This document shows, in pieces, positions 22,033-35,600 of a stretch of 64,000 nt of DNA (its first letter is position 1; each line of letters opens with the position of its first letter). The stretch covers positions 45,578,196 to 45,642,195 of the forward strand of contig NC_052618.1 in NCBI RefSeq assembly GCF_016545825.1, given 5' to 3'. Source of the stretch: Eucalyptus grandis (lineage: Eukaryota > Streptophyta > Magnoliopsida > Myrtales > Myrtaceae). Under the pieces are notes generated by a model. The model saw only the letters and a list, made by a program, of their open reading frames with translations, ran no database searches and had not been told where the DNA came from. Both the position numbers and the translations under genes were made by a program.

Positions 22033-23921
22033 TTGACACCCGAATTTCTATTGATGTATTAAATATCCATTTATTTTTTGCAAAAATATAAAAATTTACA
22101 AGAAGGTAAAAAAATTGAAAAAAATGAATGAAATGAAATGAAACATCGGGTCCAGTGGGCCGGAGTGTTCATCCCATCCTTCCAATGAATTTTCGGCCCT
22201 TTCAAAAGTTAAGCCCAGCTTCCTATTTCATTTCTTCCTTTAGGCCTACTTTCCCCCCATTTCGTTGAGCCCATCTATTTCAATATTTTCATGGCCCATC
22301 ACAGAACAAAACAGAAGAAGCGCGGACCCCATTCTCTTCCTTTCTTTCGGGCGTGCTCACGTCTGTGAGCGAGGGGAAATAGGACGTGCGGTGACGCTGC
22401 GAGGACGACGGGGAGCGAGAGAGAGGTCCGTGAGGTAACGATGAGTGACGAGAGCTCGCCCAAGCTTCTGGAACCCGCTGAGCTAGATAACGGAAAAGAT
22501 TCCTGGTTCAAGCGAGGAGTGCATGAGGCGTGAGGTGTGCTCGCGCGAGGAAAAAAACAAGGATAAAGGTGGAGAGGGCCGAGGTGGTTTTGACAGAGAA
22601 GGAGAGCGCTCGACGCTCGCTCATGAGGATAGCAGCGTTCGGCTACGGGGGAAAAGGGGTTCTTCAGTGAAGATTTTCTGGGGTTTTCAGCTAGAGAGTT
22701 TTCGGCTGAGTGAGCGGAGGGGGCGCTCGAAGCAGGTGAGAGAGGGATAAGGAGCAGGAAGAGTTGTTCGCGGAGGTCACTGGTTCTTGGTCGGCCAGAG
22801 GAGCGTTCGGCCAGAAACGGTGGAAAGTCGTCGGCCATTGAAGAACGGGGCTGAAGATGTTGGGAGAGAGAGAGAGAACACAGAGAGAAAGGGAGCCGAA
22901 AAAGAATCAGCCACTCTCATTGAGATGATCACCATCGAAGCAACCCAGAAAACCTCGGTGCCACCATCGGCTCGCTGCCGTTCTTCGTCGCTGGTGGCTT
23001 CATCGGAGTACCGGACAAATTCGGTTTTGCTCTACTTCGCAATGGGAAGCTTTGAAGCGAAAGTTCCGAGCAAGTTAAATCTTGTGAAGTGTTCATCACC
23101 GGAGGATTTTGTTCATCAACAATCGTTGAAGCTTCTGCATTAACGCTCATAGCCTTGGTTTGACACATTAAACCGGTAAAATTCGAATCTGAAACTTGCT
23201 TTTAGAATGCATACTGCCTGTTTGATGATCTGCTTAAGTGTACTGTAAAAAACATACTTCGCCTAAACCGATTTTCAAAGCTATATTGATGCGCGATTTC
23301 TCTGTGGATTGTGACGACTATGCGTACTGCCACGTTTTATTCCGTTTTCTGTCATGGTCCGTGTATTACCGCGTCGACATCGTCGCCAGACATCCATTCC
23401 CCTCGTTGGCGTTGTCCACGATTCAAGGCCGCCTTGTTCAGCTTTCTATATCCCGCTCCTTGATCAACTGCGTATCTGTTTAGTGTATGTAAATCATCGT
23501 TGGTTTTTGTGGCCGGAAAGCGAGCGTCGTTCGGAGGCGAGCTCACTTCGATTGTCGCCGGTGATAAACTAGTTGGCAGCCAGTAGTGATTGACGCCGGT
23601 CAGAGTAGATGACCGATCGACGGTGGTGGCCTGGCGACCGCTTGAGCGACGGTGGCGGCATACTTCAATGGTGGTTGCTGGTTCGGGTCAAAGAGTTGCA
23701 GGAAGAAAAATTCTTCGATGAAGAAGGAAGCTGAAGGAAGAAGATGAACCAGAAAAGACAAAATGAAAAAGGATAAAAAAACAAAAAAAAGAGAGAGAAA
23801 AGAATTAAAAGAAAATAAAAAAGGGATAAAAAGAAAATAAATTGTAGAAAAATTGAAAAGGTTAGGGTATGGGGTGTTCTGTTGTGGACCGAAAAAAGAG
23901 TTAAAAAATGAAAAAAGTTCA
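22033..23921 (+). mobile_element. Possible LTR fragment of a Tat/Ogre-type element
   Basis: It begins TGTTGACACCCGAATTTC, a 5' end typical of Tat/Ogre LTRs and like that of the LTR at 41438 (TGTTGACACC). A long moderately GC-rich leader-like stretch follows (22300-23680), then a purine-rich run (23700-23860). I could not find the 3' end, a primer site or coding domains, so it may be a truncated or solo LTR. Open frames on both strands show no recognisable protein. Confidence 0.35.
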
Positions 23922-23929
23922 TGCTGTTA

Positions 23930-24235
23930 TGAAAAAATATTTATTATATTTCTCTTATTTAATATACTTACGATAGTACATTTATATCATACATTCTAAG
24001 TACATCTTCCTATCAAATAATGTATCATTTGATACATTGATATTAATTTGATAAATATATTCTTGTTAAACTATAAATAGGAGATTAGTTTTTGTTGTAG
24101 ATATAATAGTGAGATACTGAAAATAAAATATTCTCCTATGATTTTCTCTACTATCTTTGGTGTTTATCTACTTTCTCTTTTCAATCTCTTTATTTTCTCT
24201 ATTACATATTTGCAACACAATATTTTCCAACACGT
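23930..24235 (+). mobile_element. Possible Copia LTR and leader fragment
   Basis: The sequence starts near TGTTATGAAAAAATATTTATT, is AT-rich, has a TATA-like 'actataaatagg' (about 24069) and ends at 'tttgcaacac'. A leader reading 'ccaacacgttatcggcacgg' follows, a motif often seen after 5' LTRs of plant Copia elements. No downstream gag or pol is recognisable. The call is tentative. Confidence 0.35.
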
Positions 24236-26554
24236 TATCGGCACGGAGATCTACTCAGTAATTTTTGCAAGGTGGGTATTCTTTTTATTAATCAATTTAT
24301 ACTTCATTTTCTTCTATCAATTCTTCATTTTTATTTTTCTTGACCCGAAGCTAAATTTCAAATCTAAAAAGTATCATTTTGCTCTTAAAGTGGCAGTTGA
24401 TATTTAGAAATCATTTGAATTAATTTAAGGATTTATTTTTGCAAGGATTATAACAAATATTGAAAAGCCCAAATTCCAAGTCCCGAAGTGAGTGGAAATA
24501 ATGATCTAAATTCGTGCAAGTTCATTGATGCATGGACATACTTTTTGCGTATGGATTTAAAACACAAGAAAGCAATTCGCCTGTCAACTCATAGGCTTAA
24601 GGTTTCGGTAATTGAAGTTCAATGACGAAGGATCATCTCGAGAAGATTAAGGCTTCTCTAATAGTCAATGCAAAATAATTTGGAGCTTAATTAAGCGTAA
24701 CTCTGCTGGCTGGACTGTCCGGATTACTTTCATATGATGTTCGAGAGACTTTTTGTACATCAATATGGTCAAATATTATAATAGTTGGAAAGCGCGGCGT
24801 GTCTAGTTTCTAATGAATTAAGTTTCAAGCAATTTGGAGATTCCAGAGAAAATTTTCCCAAAATACTAGATGCTGCTCAGGAAATCCGAGAATGATTTTT
24901 CTTTAGTATTTTATTTGTTTAATCATGTGCATTGCATTTTGTTTCTAGATCATTTGAATCTAGAGTCAATGTTGTTATTTATCTTTTGTCTGGGGATTGT
25001 TGGTCTTTATCTTGCAAATTAAAATGCTAGTGTCTTGGAATTTGCCTAACCTGGAGGATCGTTGCAAGTTGTGTCTATATAAATCCCTCCAACATTTTCT
25101 TGGTGAAAGATTGATAGTTTCAATTAACTTTTGGAATTGAACTCTTGGATTGGAGTTTCATTGCAACTTTGTCTTTCTACGTTGAATTCGATTCAGTGGG
25201 GAGTTACATGCGCTGTATTTTAAGGTGGATTTCTTAAGTAACAAATGTTTACCATATGATGTGACATGTATTTTGACGTGATTTGGAGCATTTACCAATT
25301 TGTCGCATCTATGTTCTCTTTTAAATGTCCGACACCTCTGAAATCACTTAACGACTTAAAAAGAAAATAAAATCTTAAAAGTAACACTAGTTACGGGGAT
25401 CGCAATGGAATTACCCAGCAATTATGCTGAAGAGGGCCGACTACATGAGAGTGAGAATCGATGCCATGACCTACATCCGAGGAAAGCCCTAACTTAATCT
25501 TTGTCGGACATTGCAATTCGCGGCCTTGTTCCTTAGCTGTCCAACATTGGCCGGGGTGCCGCTCATGCATTTTTTTCACAGCTCCTCCTTAATTAGTCAC
25601 ACCAGCATCCTTTTTAAACGTGTCACATTCTGGAAGAATTAAAGAGAAAACTGGAAACTGTTAAAACCCCCCGTATCAAACATGCAAGAATTAATTTTTT
25701 CGGCCTTACAATACCTATAAAATCCACGACCTTTCTTGGTGTATTGTGACTGGCAAGAGGTGCCATGCCAACCAAAGTTGATCATTGAGTCGAGCAAGAC
25801 GGGTTCGGGCAGGTTTCTAGCACAATATTTGTGCACAAGCTAACCCAAGCTAACGAAACGAGGCCAGTATCGTGTAGGGCTAGAATTCGAATTTCACAAA
25901 AAACCTCACTATCTCAAGGATTCGATAATAGGTGAGTTAAAGTCTAGGTGGATGGCCCAAATGACATGAACTTTTGATTTTTTTTTTTTTTTGAATGAAT
26001 GAAACATGAACTTTTGATTTGCTCTTGATGATTTGAGGAGTTGAACTTGCGTAGTGCGCCAAATTTTCACACAAAATTTCATTCCTATACTGCTATAAAC
26101 CAACCTCCACCAGATCTATATTAAATGCATCTCTTTTAGTTTAAATAATAGGAACCGGTTAATATAACAATATGGTAAAATTTGCATCCCCGTTTTGAAC
26201 GTTTCCGTTTGTCTATGGTCTGTTTTTTCCACGTACTAGAAAGCAAGTTTCAGGCCCGAAAAAATACGAAATTATCATACCACATGCGAGAATTTTTGCG
26301 TGAGCACAACAGGCTGAACTTAGACACACAAAGCATTACTTATATTTATATATTTAAATTGGAGTACAACACCGTGCACTCGTGAAACCTTACACACTTA
26401 TTAGGCAATATGCCGGACAATCAACCGACCAGCAGCAGTAGTGCCCCTGGTTGTTTTACCGTTAAACATCCTTGCGCGCTTCCAAAGCATTTATTTAAAA
26501 CTTCAACCACACCACACGTGGTACGTCACCACTTAAATTTATTGATTTACCATT
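24236..26554. other. Intergenic between LTR remnants and MLP array
   Basis: AT-rich with several short open frames that match no family I know. The only distinct structure is the duplicated 17-mer around a poly-T insertion at 25964-26020, listed separately. Confidence 0.4.
25964..26020 (-). mobile_element. Tail-only retroposon scar with 17-bp target duplication
   Basis: ACATGAACTTTTGATTT occurs at 25964-25980 and again at 26004-26020. Between them lie only 23 bp: a T run followed by 'gaatgaatgaa'. On the minus strand this reads TTCATTCATTC plus poly(A), as expected of a severely 5'-truncated LINE or SINE. Confidence 0.6.
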
Positions 26555-26577
26555 TTAAGCATATTTTTCAATGCGTA

Positions 26578-28454
26578 TCATTTTGAACGTACTCTCGACT
26601 GCGCGGAGCATGTCACGAGGACTTTCATGTAGTCGATGGGAACGGGACCATGGTCGTGTTTCTTCTCGAAAGTCAGAACCACTTTTGCCACGCAGCCCCC
26701 TTCGCTGATAGAGAAGTGGTGGACCACCGACAGGCTCTTGTAAGACTTTAGCGGCACGTCTCCGGCCAACAAAGTCCACTTGATGGACTTATTCTCGGTG
26801 TCGATGGGTCCCACAGTGTCCATCCAGCTTCCGCAACTAGCTGCTTTATGTTTTTTTTGGGAAAAAAATCTCGGTAATTAATTTTCATTTTAGAGATTCA
26901 AAAACAAAATAATTAATATCACAGAAAACTTCAAATTGACACGCCTATAACTAATTTACCCCATAACTTCAAATTAATACATATGTAATAAATTTGCCAT
27001 TTTTTAATTTATTGTTGAGTTGGATGACACGTGATAATATATAGTTATATCAGTTTGGGTTTTACCCTCTATTTGTTACATGTGTACCAATTTATAATTT
27101 TTGTGGTATTAATCCGATTTAACAAAAACTAATAGAAGATATGAGGTTTTGGTCATCAAATAAATTGAATTTGAAATAAATTTATCTCAGATGTACCAGT
27201 TTGGGGTATTTCGTAATATTAATCCAAAATAAAAGTAGAAAGCGTCATGAATCATGTTGTCGCTTTTAGTCTTGTAGCCGGTCAAGAGGTTCATCTTAAA
27301 CAAATTTTAAGATAAATTTATTCGAAAGGCTTTTAAGTATAATTATTGAATTCACCAAATTAGCCTTCAACTTTATTACGCATATGCTCCTATTTCCTAA
27401 TACCATCTCTAGGTAATCTAGTGATCCATGAGTTACTACTTTCCCATCTCGTTAAAATTTCCAATGTTATTCATTTCGGCTGAAAACTCAATTCACGTAG
27501 AAAAGAAAGAGGAAAGATAATGAAAGAGAAAGATCTAAGGCTCTTTTTTGATTGTCCATACACCACACAATAAAATTTTAATACATGTAAGTTCCTTTTT
27601 CTTCTAAAAATGAACTACACATTTCAAACCTTTGAAGTCATGACATTCTTCGTGGGCAACGCACATGTATCTTTACTAGTTGTACTTCAATTGATCAAGT
27701 CAGAAAAAGTACTTCTTTACAAATGGCATGTGCCATTTCCCATTTAAAGGTGATGAAAAATCATCAGCACATACTAATCCTTAAATTAACATAAGATCCA
27801 GTTCTGTTAGTCTTCAAACTATGCTCTGGCATGATATATTTACCACAAGCGTAATAGGTGTGTGTCCTCTCGCCACCTCAACATAGAAACCAGTAAAGAC
27901 TATGCATCGAAACTACGCAACCAATGTTAGCGATAATTAATGAAGCTATGTCCTAAGGTCCCCAGACCAAAGCTCATGGAACAATAACCAAATGTCGAGA
28001 TCTTCTACAAGATGAAAGATTCAAGCATAACATTGGCATCGTATGTTTTAGTTTTAGTTGTTGAACTCATGACGATGAATTAACAACAACAATCCCATCA
28101 TTTTTCGATCGAACTGTCAATCACAATAGAGAGGAATTGGGATAAAATTAAAGTTTTTTCTAATTAATAATATAGCGAGACAACTAATTAATTAAGAAAG
28201 CAAGAAGAGATAGATACGATATGGGATACGCGAATTAAATTGGCTGGATTAAGTGACAAATTTTTGGACCTACCATTAACAAAAGTCCAGTTCCTTTCTG
28301 AGCCTTCAGCGTCCCATTCACCGTTGATCAGTTTCACCTCCTTAAACACGGTAGGCATGATTGTTGGGAAGCGGTAGCATCGTCCCCGGTAGAACTCAAA
28401 TACACCATCAGCTGGGCAGTTTAACTTCTCACTAAGCTCTATGTAATCACCCAT
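26578..28454 (-). CDS. MLP-like (Bet v 1 family) protein, copy 1, two exons
   Basis: This is a member of the major latex protein branch of the Bet v 1/START fold, small cytosolic proteins with a hydrophobic ligand pocket. Exon 1 is 28274-28454 and exon 2 is 26578-26840, complement, encoding 147 aa (family about 150). A phase-1 intron (AATG|GTAGGT ... GCAG|CT) sits at the usual MLP position. Exon 1 shows NCPADGVFEFYRGRCYRFP and EVKLINGEWDAEGSERNWTF; exon 2 shows DTENKSIKWTLL and SISEGGCVAKVVLTFEKK. Two oddities: the codon that should start the protein, six codons upstream, reads ATA, so I use the next ATG; and near 26614-26622 the family-like C-terminus (DMLRAVESTFK) continues in another frame ending at 26555, suggesting a 1-bp indel. 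It may be newly decaying. Confidence 0.65.
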
Positions 28455-28519
28455 GCTCTCTCCGTCTGCTATTGGAAATAATAAAAAAGAAAGGTTAAGG
28501 AAACAATGAAGAGAAGTGA

Positions 28520-28535
28520 AGCCAATTTATAGAGT
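28520..28535 (-). promoter_or_regulatory. TATA box of MLP copy 1
   Basis: On the minus strand CTATAAATTGGCTT lies about 70-80 bp before the ATG used. The same motif and flanking blocks occur before copy 2 (about 29848-29862) and copy 3 (about 38375-38387), which supports it as the shared core promoter of the array. Confidence 0.6.
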
Positions 28536-28954
28536 TGCCTAGGGCAGTAACTAGTGTTAGATGCACCGGTAATGAAAGCTCTCTGCCACGAGTGATGAAG
28601 TCAACTATGACGTTTATGTCAGAGAAGTCCCACGTCCAACAATTCATATGGAGCAGTTAATATTTTTTATTGGCCTATAATGCATTGATTTAAACTTTTG
28701 ATGGAAGGTGAGTGATGACAAGTTTGAACTTGGGCTCTCTTTTAACAATCTCCTTGGATCAAGGTATTCCAATAATTGGTGTTAAAGTTGATGGTTAATT
28801 GATGGCCCACTCCCAATGTGTATTTGATAAATATTTCAAAGAAGGAATCGTGACTAATCTGTTTCCATGGCAAGTGGGCATTGTGGGTCACTCGTTTCGG
28901 TGGCAAGCGGGCGAATCTAGTGATCAACCCATTTTCATGGTAGGAGGTAATGAT

Positions 28955-29001
28955 GCATAAATCGATGGCCTCCAGAGTGTCCTTCCAGCTTCTACAATTA
29001 T
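28955..29001 (-). pseudogene. MLP copy 2, start of exon 2 (truncated)
   Basis: After a CGCAG acceptor at 29002 the minus strand reads DNCRSWKDTLEAID, the first residues of an MLP second exon, then diverges. Its intron-side flank (29125-29300) matches the intron of copy 1 (27230-27350) and the flank of copy 3 (30730-30950). It is a broken member of the tandem array. Confidence 0.7.
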
Positions 29002-29630
29002 CTGCGGTATGCATTTTTCTTTTGTTTTTTTGTTTTTTTTGTTTTTTGTTTTTGTTTTTGGAAATCAATCTCAGTAGCCAATATTTTTTTTCTTTAGAAA
29101 TTCTAAAATAAAACTAGAGTTAGACCAAAAATATAAAACTAGAGAGTTTCACAGCTTATCAATCATATTGTCGTTTTGAGTCTGGTAGCTGGTTGGAAGG
29201 TTCATCTTATACCATTTAACATAGCTTTGTTCGAAAGGCGCACTTAAGTTTAACTATTGATCTTCTAAAACACTATATAAATTTGTAGAACGTATGGGTG
29301 GTGCTACCTTAAAAATAAAGCAAAACTTGCTTTTCTACATCTTGAAAAGAAGTAAACAAGAGTCTAGGCGTGATGTATATAATTGATATCCTAAAGCCCC
29401 GTTCTTTATGGTTGTCATTGAATATGATAAAATAATTAAATATTTCTATGCTTAGTACTAAGGAAAAAAACCATATTAAGTATGCGGGATAGTGTTAGAA
29501 TATATAAATATTTCCACTCTTATTATTAAACAAAAAGACAAGACTAAGTGTGAGGAGGATTAGTAGAATATTTAAATAATAAAAATCACACTTTAATTGA
29601 ATAGTTTAAGTTTTTAGAATAATTATTTCA

Positions 29631-29752
29631 GGCATGAGTCTAGGGAAGAGGTAGCATTGATTCCGGTAGATAGTAAATACATCGTTAGGATGTGAATTGA
29701 AGTCCAGATGACGCTCCAGGTGACCCATCAATGGATTCTCGGAATGCGCCAT
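29631..29752 (-). pseudogene. MLP copy 2, truncated exon 1
   Basis: From an intact ATG at 29752 the minus strand reads MAHSENPLMGHLE, later VFTIYRNQCYLFPRLMP, the first 40 or so residues of an MLP protein. Similarity stops at 29631 before the intron donor. It keeps the array's promoter block with TATA motif upstream (to about 30010). This is the only copy with the ancestral start codon, but it lacks most of the protein. Confidence 0.75.
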
Positions 29753-30550
29753 ACTGTCTTTTTGCTCTTGGATATAAAAACGGTTAGGAAACTACGAAGG
29801 GAAAGTGTATGCTGTAGCTAGAATCTGGAAATGAGCAGTTAGCACAAAAGCCAATTTATAGAAAATAGAAATGCTTGGGCCTTTTGGTTATTTGATTTTA
29901 CTTTTCTGGAATCGCTCACGCCCAAAATCTCGCACGATAGGAGACATTAATTATTGTTAGATGTACCGATAATGAAAGCTCACTACGATGAGTGATGATG
30001 TCCACAATGACGTCATGTGGATGATGGTGTCTTAAAAGTAAAGATCGAACCGACACCGACCTAATTTATTGTGGACAGTTGTAACTAAAGATATCAGCTG
30101 TGAGCCCGTGACTTCAATTATTAATTATGCACATTCACATTTAGAGTTGTATTTACACGAGCAAGTCATTCTCTCTCTTTTTTATTCTTCGCGTACTAAT
30201 AATTGAATATCGAAGTGTGTTTAGATGAGGCACCTATGTATTAAGAGGCTGATTCGATCTTTAGGCATAGGATTTCTTAGGGTACAATTGACAGAGTAGT
30301 TATGCCATAATTCAAGTCATTCATGACCCACCTAAAACTTAGATAAAAAGGAAGAAAAAAGGGATCTACTAATACAAAATTCCAATAATTCCAACTACGA
30401 AAATTTGATTGATAAATAATCTATCCGTTGAACATTCGGATTGAGAGTTGTATTTATAGGAGAAAGTTAATTTCAGCTTTGTATTTAGGATTCCTCATGT
30501 TTGAAAGAGGAGCCGTTGTGCTATAATTGAAGTCAATTATGGCTGTCGAT

Positions 30551-30645
30551 TCAATCCTTCAGCACTCCATCCGACAAAGTGAATATGATGGACATTGCCG
30601 TGTCATCGATGGCTTCTCTAGTGTCCTTCCAGCTTCCGCAATTAT
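30551..30645 (-). pseudogene. MLP copy 3, start of exon 2
   Basis: The minus strand reads NCGSWKDTREAIDDTAMSII and continues to LKD before a TGA (30551-30553). The acceptor dinucleotide is AA where copy 2 has AG (CGCAA against CGCAG), so splicing would fail. Its matching exon 1 is at 38043-38276, with a LINE inserted in between. Confidence 0.72.
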
Positions 30646-30950
30646 TTGCGTGCGTAATTTTTCATTTTGGAAATCAATCTAAGTAGCCAATATTTGTTTT
30701 TTTAGAGATTCTAAAATAAAACTAGAGTTAGACCCAAAAATAAAAATAAAAATTGGAAGTGTTACATGGCGCGTGAATCATATTGTCGTTTTGAGTCTGG
30801 TAGCTGGTCAGGAGGTTCATCTTAAACCACTTAACACAGATTTGCTCGAAAGACTCGCTTAAGTTGTAATTATTGATCTTCTAAAACAGTATATAAATTT
30901 GTAGTACGTATGGGTGGTGCTAATCCCCTAAAAGTAAAGCAGAAACTTGC

Positions 30951-32245
30951 TTTTTTTACATCTTGAAAAGATGTAAACTATAGTCTAAGTGTGACGAATA
31001 AAATTGATGTCCTAGAGTCCCGTTCTTTGTATTGTCATTAAATTTCATAGAATATTTAACTATTTCAATGCATAATACTATACAAAAAGACCAGATTAAG
31101 CATGAGAAGAAGTATTAGAATATTTAAATATTTTACGCTTAGTACTAGGTAAAAATACTAGAGTAAGTATGATCTCACATGATATCAGAATTGGAGATCC
31201 TCATATCATGTGAGATTTGATGAGATCACAATCAACTATTAGATAAATGTGTGGTCTTTATTATGTCGATATTCTAAGACAATTAATGAGAAACCTCAAA
31301 GTTAGGTTTTTGATTGGAGACAGGGATCATTACGTAGAGGATGGCCTAACCTGCGGGTCCAGTTTTGAGGAATTTGTGGGTTGCATCTCTCAATGTCACC
31401 ATATTTATGAGACGATTAAATTATTGTCCTTCTTGTGGACTGTCTAGGGCCTTCGGTAACATGTGATTCACGCAAAAATCTTAAATAGGACCTAACTACT
31501 GTTATGCATCAGTCACTACCGCGTATTAATTATTATGCTTTCCACAAGATAAGGGTCGCTTAATCCGGTTCCCTCGGATCAAGTCAATCACATTTTAATT
31601 GCATACCCATGGTCTCGCCATACGAATCATTAATTTCTATATGGTTCTAGCTTTATTGTTCGTAGAGCACGAGCTATACATGGTGATGCCAGGGATTACC
31701 TGCAAAATAATTTCAAGTCCTCCCTAAGGAAGCACTAGATATCACACATATCTGTAAATTATTTAGAGCTGACGAAGCCCTAGCTATTTAAGGAACCTAA
31801 GGAAGAAATGTCTAACACATCAATGATGCGAATGTGTTCTAGAAAAAACTTCATATTTCATTGATCACAGTCATTCATGCTTTGAATACACAAGACACCA
31901 ATTAGCCGCTTTAATCATGTGGGTCTCCTGAACGTAACGACATGACAATCTCTTCAGCGAGAGAATCAAGCAATTTTTTTTTTTTTTTGAAGTTGTTAAC
32001 TAGTGGAATGTGCATAAAAGTTAATGAAATCAATTTGACAAGGAGCCACTGGTTGCTGGTCTTCACGATAGGAAAAATATCTTGTGCATCGGTTGCATTA
32101 CCAATGCGTGAAATATTGATTATGTTTTCATTGAATCCGTGAACGAATGGAACTATAACATAAGGCAAGTGTGATTTACCTTCTTTTTATTTATTAAAGA
32201 TTTGAGAATATTTTGAGAAACAACATCCCAAAAGATTGCGCCCTT
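30951..32245. other. Degraded intron or spacer of MLP copy 3
   Basis: AT-rich. The part up to about 30950 matches the introns of the other MLP copies; beyond that no similarity is seen. Short open frames have no domain. A T run at 31975-31988 may be a small retroposon tail. Confidence 0.35.
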
Positions 32246-32653
32246 TGTTTTTTTTTTTTTTTGTTTTTTTCATTTTTTTTGTTGAAATAAGTAGCTTTCA
32301 TTACTTGCCAAAAAACGGATAACAAGTAGATTCAACATCTAAGCATAGGACCAAGCGAAGGGAGTGGGGAGGATTATCAATCCAACTCGGTGGGAGGGAG
32401 TCAGTTTGGTGGGCCTCGTGACCCAATCAGCCGCTTGGTTGGCATTTCTGGGCTAAAAGATAAGCCGGGCTTGAGGATGAAGGCCCAACAGAAAAGTGCA
32501 ATCACTTATGAGGGACTTGGCAGCCCATGGTGCTTCTCTCTGTCCCATAATGCTTTCAATAGCCACTAAATTATTTGAGGCAAAGAGAAAGTACTGGTCA
32601 GAAACTGAACTAAACTCAATTCGTGGGGCTCGTGTGTCCAACATCTTCTTCAA

Positions 32654-35600
32654 CTAGAGCAGCCCCTCTCTCATGGCTAGGGCTTCCACAAACAAAGCCA
32701 AAGTAGCATGGATTGGCTTCACAAGACCATCAACGAGAACGCCATGCTCATTTCTACATATCACGGCCACCAATCTAGTCATGGACGAGCTATACCAAGA
32801 GCTGTCCACGTTTATTTTCCGGATCCGGTTCTTCATTTGTGTCCATGGTTTAGGTTGTGAATGTTTGCTGATGTTTAGGTCTTCTTCGTGCAGGTGCCAT
32901 TTTCGATAGAGACCAAATTCTAGGGTAGCTTCCTCTAGGATCGATCTTGGTTGTGGTTGAGCTTGGAAGACCATAACGTTCCTCGCCTTCCAAATTTGCC
33001 ACAGAACTCTAGCAACGAACGCTTTCTCCTAGTAGTCGGCCTTTAAAGTAAGAGTTTCCGACACCCATTTGTCTATGCGTGTGATTTTCATCGGGGAGAT
33101 GTCTATTGCTAATTTGGGGTTTAACCACATGTCTCTTGTCCAGTTGCACAGTAGGAAGAGATGTTCCACCATCTTCGGTTGTTGGCTGCATATTGCGCAA
33201 AATGGCTCAGGTACCATCATCCTCTTAAATAAACACTCATTGGTAGGCAACGCATTATTACATATGCTCCATATAAGAAATTTGATTTTGGGATATCTTT
33301 TTAGCTTTCATATTTTAGTCCATAAGGCTTTCGGGATCTGGTATGACATAGATGGTTGGGCCTGTGGATGACAATTGTTTTGATTTCTAACTCTGTTGTA
33401 TATGCTATTTACCTTAGATTCTCTTGAATTGTTTGTTGTCCATAGCAACTTGTCATGTCCTAGGTTCAAGTGAACGGGGGTAGTTAAAATTTCCATAACT
33501 ACTTTGTCCTCGAATAATAGCTGAAGTTTTTGTTCGATTCATTTGCTTGCTGAAAATCTATTAGTTCAGCAACAAACTGAGGATTGTTTTGATTTGGAGG
33601 GCTTCCTATCTTACTCGAGGGTAGCCATGTGTCCTCTCTAATTTTGACGTTGTTCCCATCACCAATTTCCCATCTTATATCTGGTTCAATAACATCCCGA
33701 TCCACTATGAGGCTTTGCCATCCCCAAGAAGGATTATGGCCTTTTTTTTTGCATTCAAGAAGTCGTTTCTGGGAAAGTATAGGCTCTTCAAAATTTTACT
33801 CCATAGGGCATATGGGGCATTGATCATCCTTCAGGCTTGTTTCCCCAACATGGCCTTGTTAAAATCTGCAAGATCTCTAAACCCAAGTCCTCCACAATCC
33901 TTCATAGTTTTCAGCACTTCCCAACTTTTCCAGTGAATACCTTTCTTTTCAGCACTTTGTTTCCACCAGAAGTTTGAGATTCGTTGCTCAATTGCTTTAC
34001 AAATGGATATGGGGATTTTAAAGATTGACATGGTGTATTGCGGTAATGCTTGGATGACCATTTTGATTAAAATCTCTTTCCCTACCTCTGATATAAGCTT
34101 TTTCTTTCCAACTCTCCAGTTTGCTATCCACCTTTGCTAGGACCCAAGTAAACATTTGTTTTTTAGTTTGGTCCCAATCAGAAGGAATTTCTAGGTACTT
34201 CCATGTTTTCTCCATTATAGGAAGTCTCAATTTATCCGCTAGATTTGCTTTTAAGCTGTAGGGGCAATCGTTCACAAAGAAAATACCTAACTTGTTGAGG
34301 TTTATAACTTGACCTGTGGTAAAACAATACCAATTCAGAAGGTTAGCTAGATTTTGAGCTTCCATAATCGAGCCCTTTAAGAAAAAGATGGTATCATCCG
34401 CAAACAAGAGATGTGATGGTAAAGGACATGCGGGGTTCAAACGGATACCTTGGATGGTTTTTCTTCGACGACTTTCAACATAAGTGAGGATAGGGCATTT
34501 GCCATAATGATGAAAAGATAGGGGGAAAGTGGGTCTTCTTGTCTAATGCCTCGAGATGGGGAGAACAGAGCTGAGGGTTCTCCATTAACTCTTACACAAA
34601 ACGAGACCAATGAGATGCCTTTTTTGACTAGGAGGACCCATTTTTCACATAAACCAAGTTTCAGCATATAGTTGGTCAAAAATCCCATTCCACTCTATCA
34701 TAGGACTTTTACATATCTACTTTAAGCACCGCTTAAAACTTCCACTTCCTTTTATGAACCCTCAGCTGATGTAAAACCTCTTGGACTATGAAGATGTTAT
34801 CTTGAATTTGACGGCCACTCATGAAGGCACTTTGGTATTGTGAAACGATATTCGAGAGGAGAGGTTTTAGTCTATTTGCCATCACTTTTGCTATAATCTT
34901 ATAGTTAAAATTGCAAAGACTAGTAGGCCTATATTGGGTGATGTCTTTAGGATTTGTAACTTTGGGGATGAGTGTGATATGAGTTTGATTTAGCTCAGGG
35001 TCGAACTTACCTTGGTTGAAAAATGAGTCGGCCATTTGGAATATATCTTCATGGATCATTGGCCATTGGCCATTGGCTTTGATAAAATAAACCATTCAGC
35101 CCATCTGGTCCCTAAGCTTTTGTGGCATTCATTTGAAAGACTGTGGCTTTAACTTCTTCCCTTGAGATTGGCCTTATCAATTCCGCACTCATTTCTTCAT
35201 TGACCCTTTGCTTGCCTTGATCTAAAATAGGCTGATAATTTCTATTTCCCACTAAAGTATACAACGATTGATAAAAGCCCCCCATATGATGTTTAAGGAT
35301 AGAAGGATCTCTACTTCACGTGTTATCTTTGAGCCTAAGCATGGTTATTCTATTTCTTTGTCTTCTTTGGACTATTGTGGCATGAAAATTTTTTGTGTTG
35401 TGGTCGCCCCATTTCAGCCAATTAATCCTAGAATGCATGCACAAATACATTTCTTCTTGCCTCCACAATCTTCCAATAAGTTCTACAATTTCTCTATACT
35501 CTGCTTTGTTGGAATTGGCATCTTCACTATTCATCAGCTTTGTGAGTCTCTTTCTTAGACTTTCAATTTGTTGAGATGCATTTTTTAATCTTTTCTTGCT

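Noticed and set aside
22299..23143. Open frames of 118-179 codons on both strands near 22.3-23.1 kb
   Set aside because: No recognised domain, low-complexity GA/GC-rich composition, and located in a likely LTR leader.
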